A stretch of 64,000 nt of DNA. Source: Legionella bononiensis. GTDB lineage: Bacteria; Pseudomonadota; Gammaproteobacteria; Legionellales; Legionellaceae. The notes under the pieces were generated by a model. That model saw only the letters and a list, made by a program, of their open reading frames with translations, was not told where the DNA came from and did not search any database. The DNA is taken from NCBI RefSeq assembly GCF_016786215.1, contig NZ_JADOBG010000011.1, positions 1 through 64,000 of the forward strand, written 5' to 3'. Both the position numbers and the translations under genes were made by a program. This document shows positions 63,830 through 64,000 of this stretch, piece after piece (positions within the stretch are counted from its first letter, which is position 1; each line of letters starts with the position of its first letter).

Positions 63830-64000
63830 CATTTCTCCCTATAAACCCATAACCCCATCCAACGTCCAGTGTTTGGGCCAAGCCCTGATGGAGGTATTGT
63901 ATACACTTGCTGAATACATTATTCGTGCGTAGTTCAACAATCAACAGAATCACTATCCATAATTCTCCAATAAACGGCAGCATGGAAATTAATCCACGTA

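Noticed and set aside
63753..63983. 76-residue minus-strand frame at the window end
   Set aside because: It overlaps the start of kmo in another frame and has no supporting features.

Overview
The window looks like a chromosomal segment of a Legionella species. The genus is inferred from the combination of a Legionella-type gene set (PilMNOPQ with aroKB and a DamX-like gene, an orphan LspC/GspC, an EnhA-like L,D-transpeptidase, flgA/flgM/flgN beside mraZ), AT-rich intergenic DNA, and several genes with eukaryotic-like or effector-like architecture, two of which have PmrA-box-like direct repeats upstream. The abundant 'gtcatcc...ggatgac' intergenic repeats suggest a species other than L. pneumophila, but the species cannot be fixed from the sequence alone. 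No tRNA, rRNA, CRISPR array, IS element or phage was seen.

Layout. 1-1140: tandem and inverted repeats around a small GIY-YIG gene. 1144-9343: two housekeeping groups on the minus strand, aroK-aroB-damX and pilMNOPQ. 9823-16770: accessory stretch with a mitochondrial-carrier-like protein, a secreted unknown, a cytochrome P450 and two tandem paralogues with coiled-coil tails and duplicated promoters. 17030-19411: PBP1a, followed by five exact-period 94-bp repeats. 20252-21229: a DH (RhoGEF) domain protein behind a triple PmrA-like box. 21599-24432: etfB-etfA-ald. 24809-28669: J-domain protein, PAP2 phosphatase, site-2 protease, pdxB. 28860-37983: two very large tail-to-tail proteins, each with a RelE-like N-terminus, a complete set of SF1 helicase motifs and different C-terminal parts. 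38261-43406: mraZ-rsmH-ftsL-ftsI-murE division operon. 43931-47810: coaX, L,D-transpeptidase, cytochrome c5, and flgA/flgM/flgN with recognisable sigma-54 and sigma-28 promoters. 47846-53828: outer-membrane protein, SDR, isochorismatase-like hydrolase, DegP-like protease and an acidic membrane protein pair. 54188-59045: asmA-mutY, an antiporter, and lspC with a Sel1 lipoprotein. 59218-63829: methyltransferase, FAD oxidase, haem-oxygenase-like diiron candidate and kynurenine 3-monooxygenase, which may form a small metabolic cluster.

The strongest candidates for something undescribed are (i) the RelE-like/SF1-helicase pair at 28860-37983, one with about 14 copies of a ~49-residue repeat and the other with a PmrA-like box and an acidic C-terminus; (ii) the PmrA-controlled DH-domain protein; (iii) the carrier-like protein; and (iv) a structured intergenic repeat family whose two copies have conserved flanks but different self-complementary stems.
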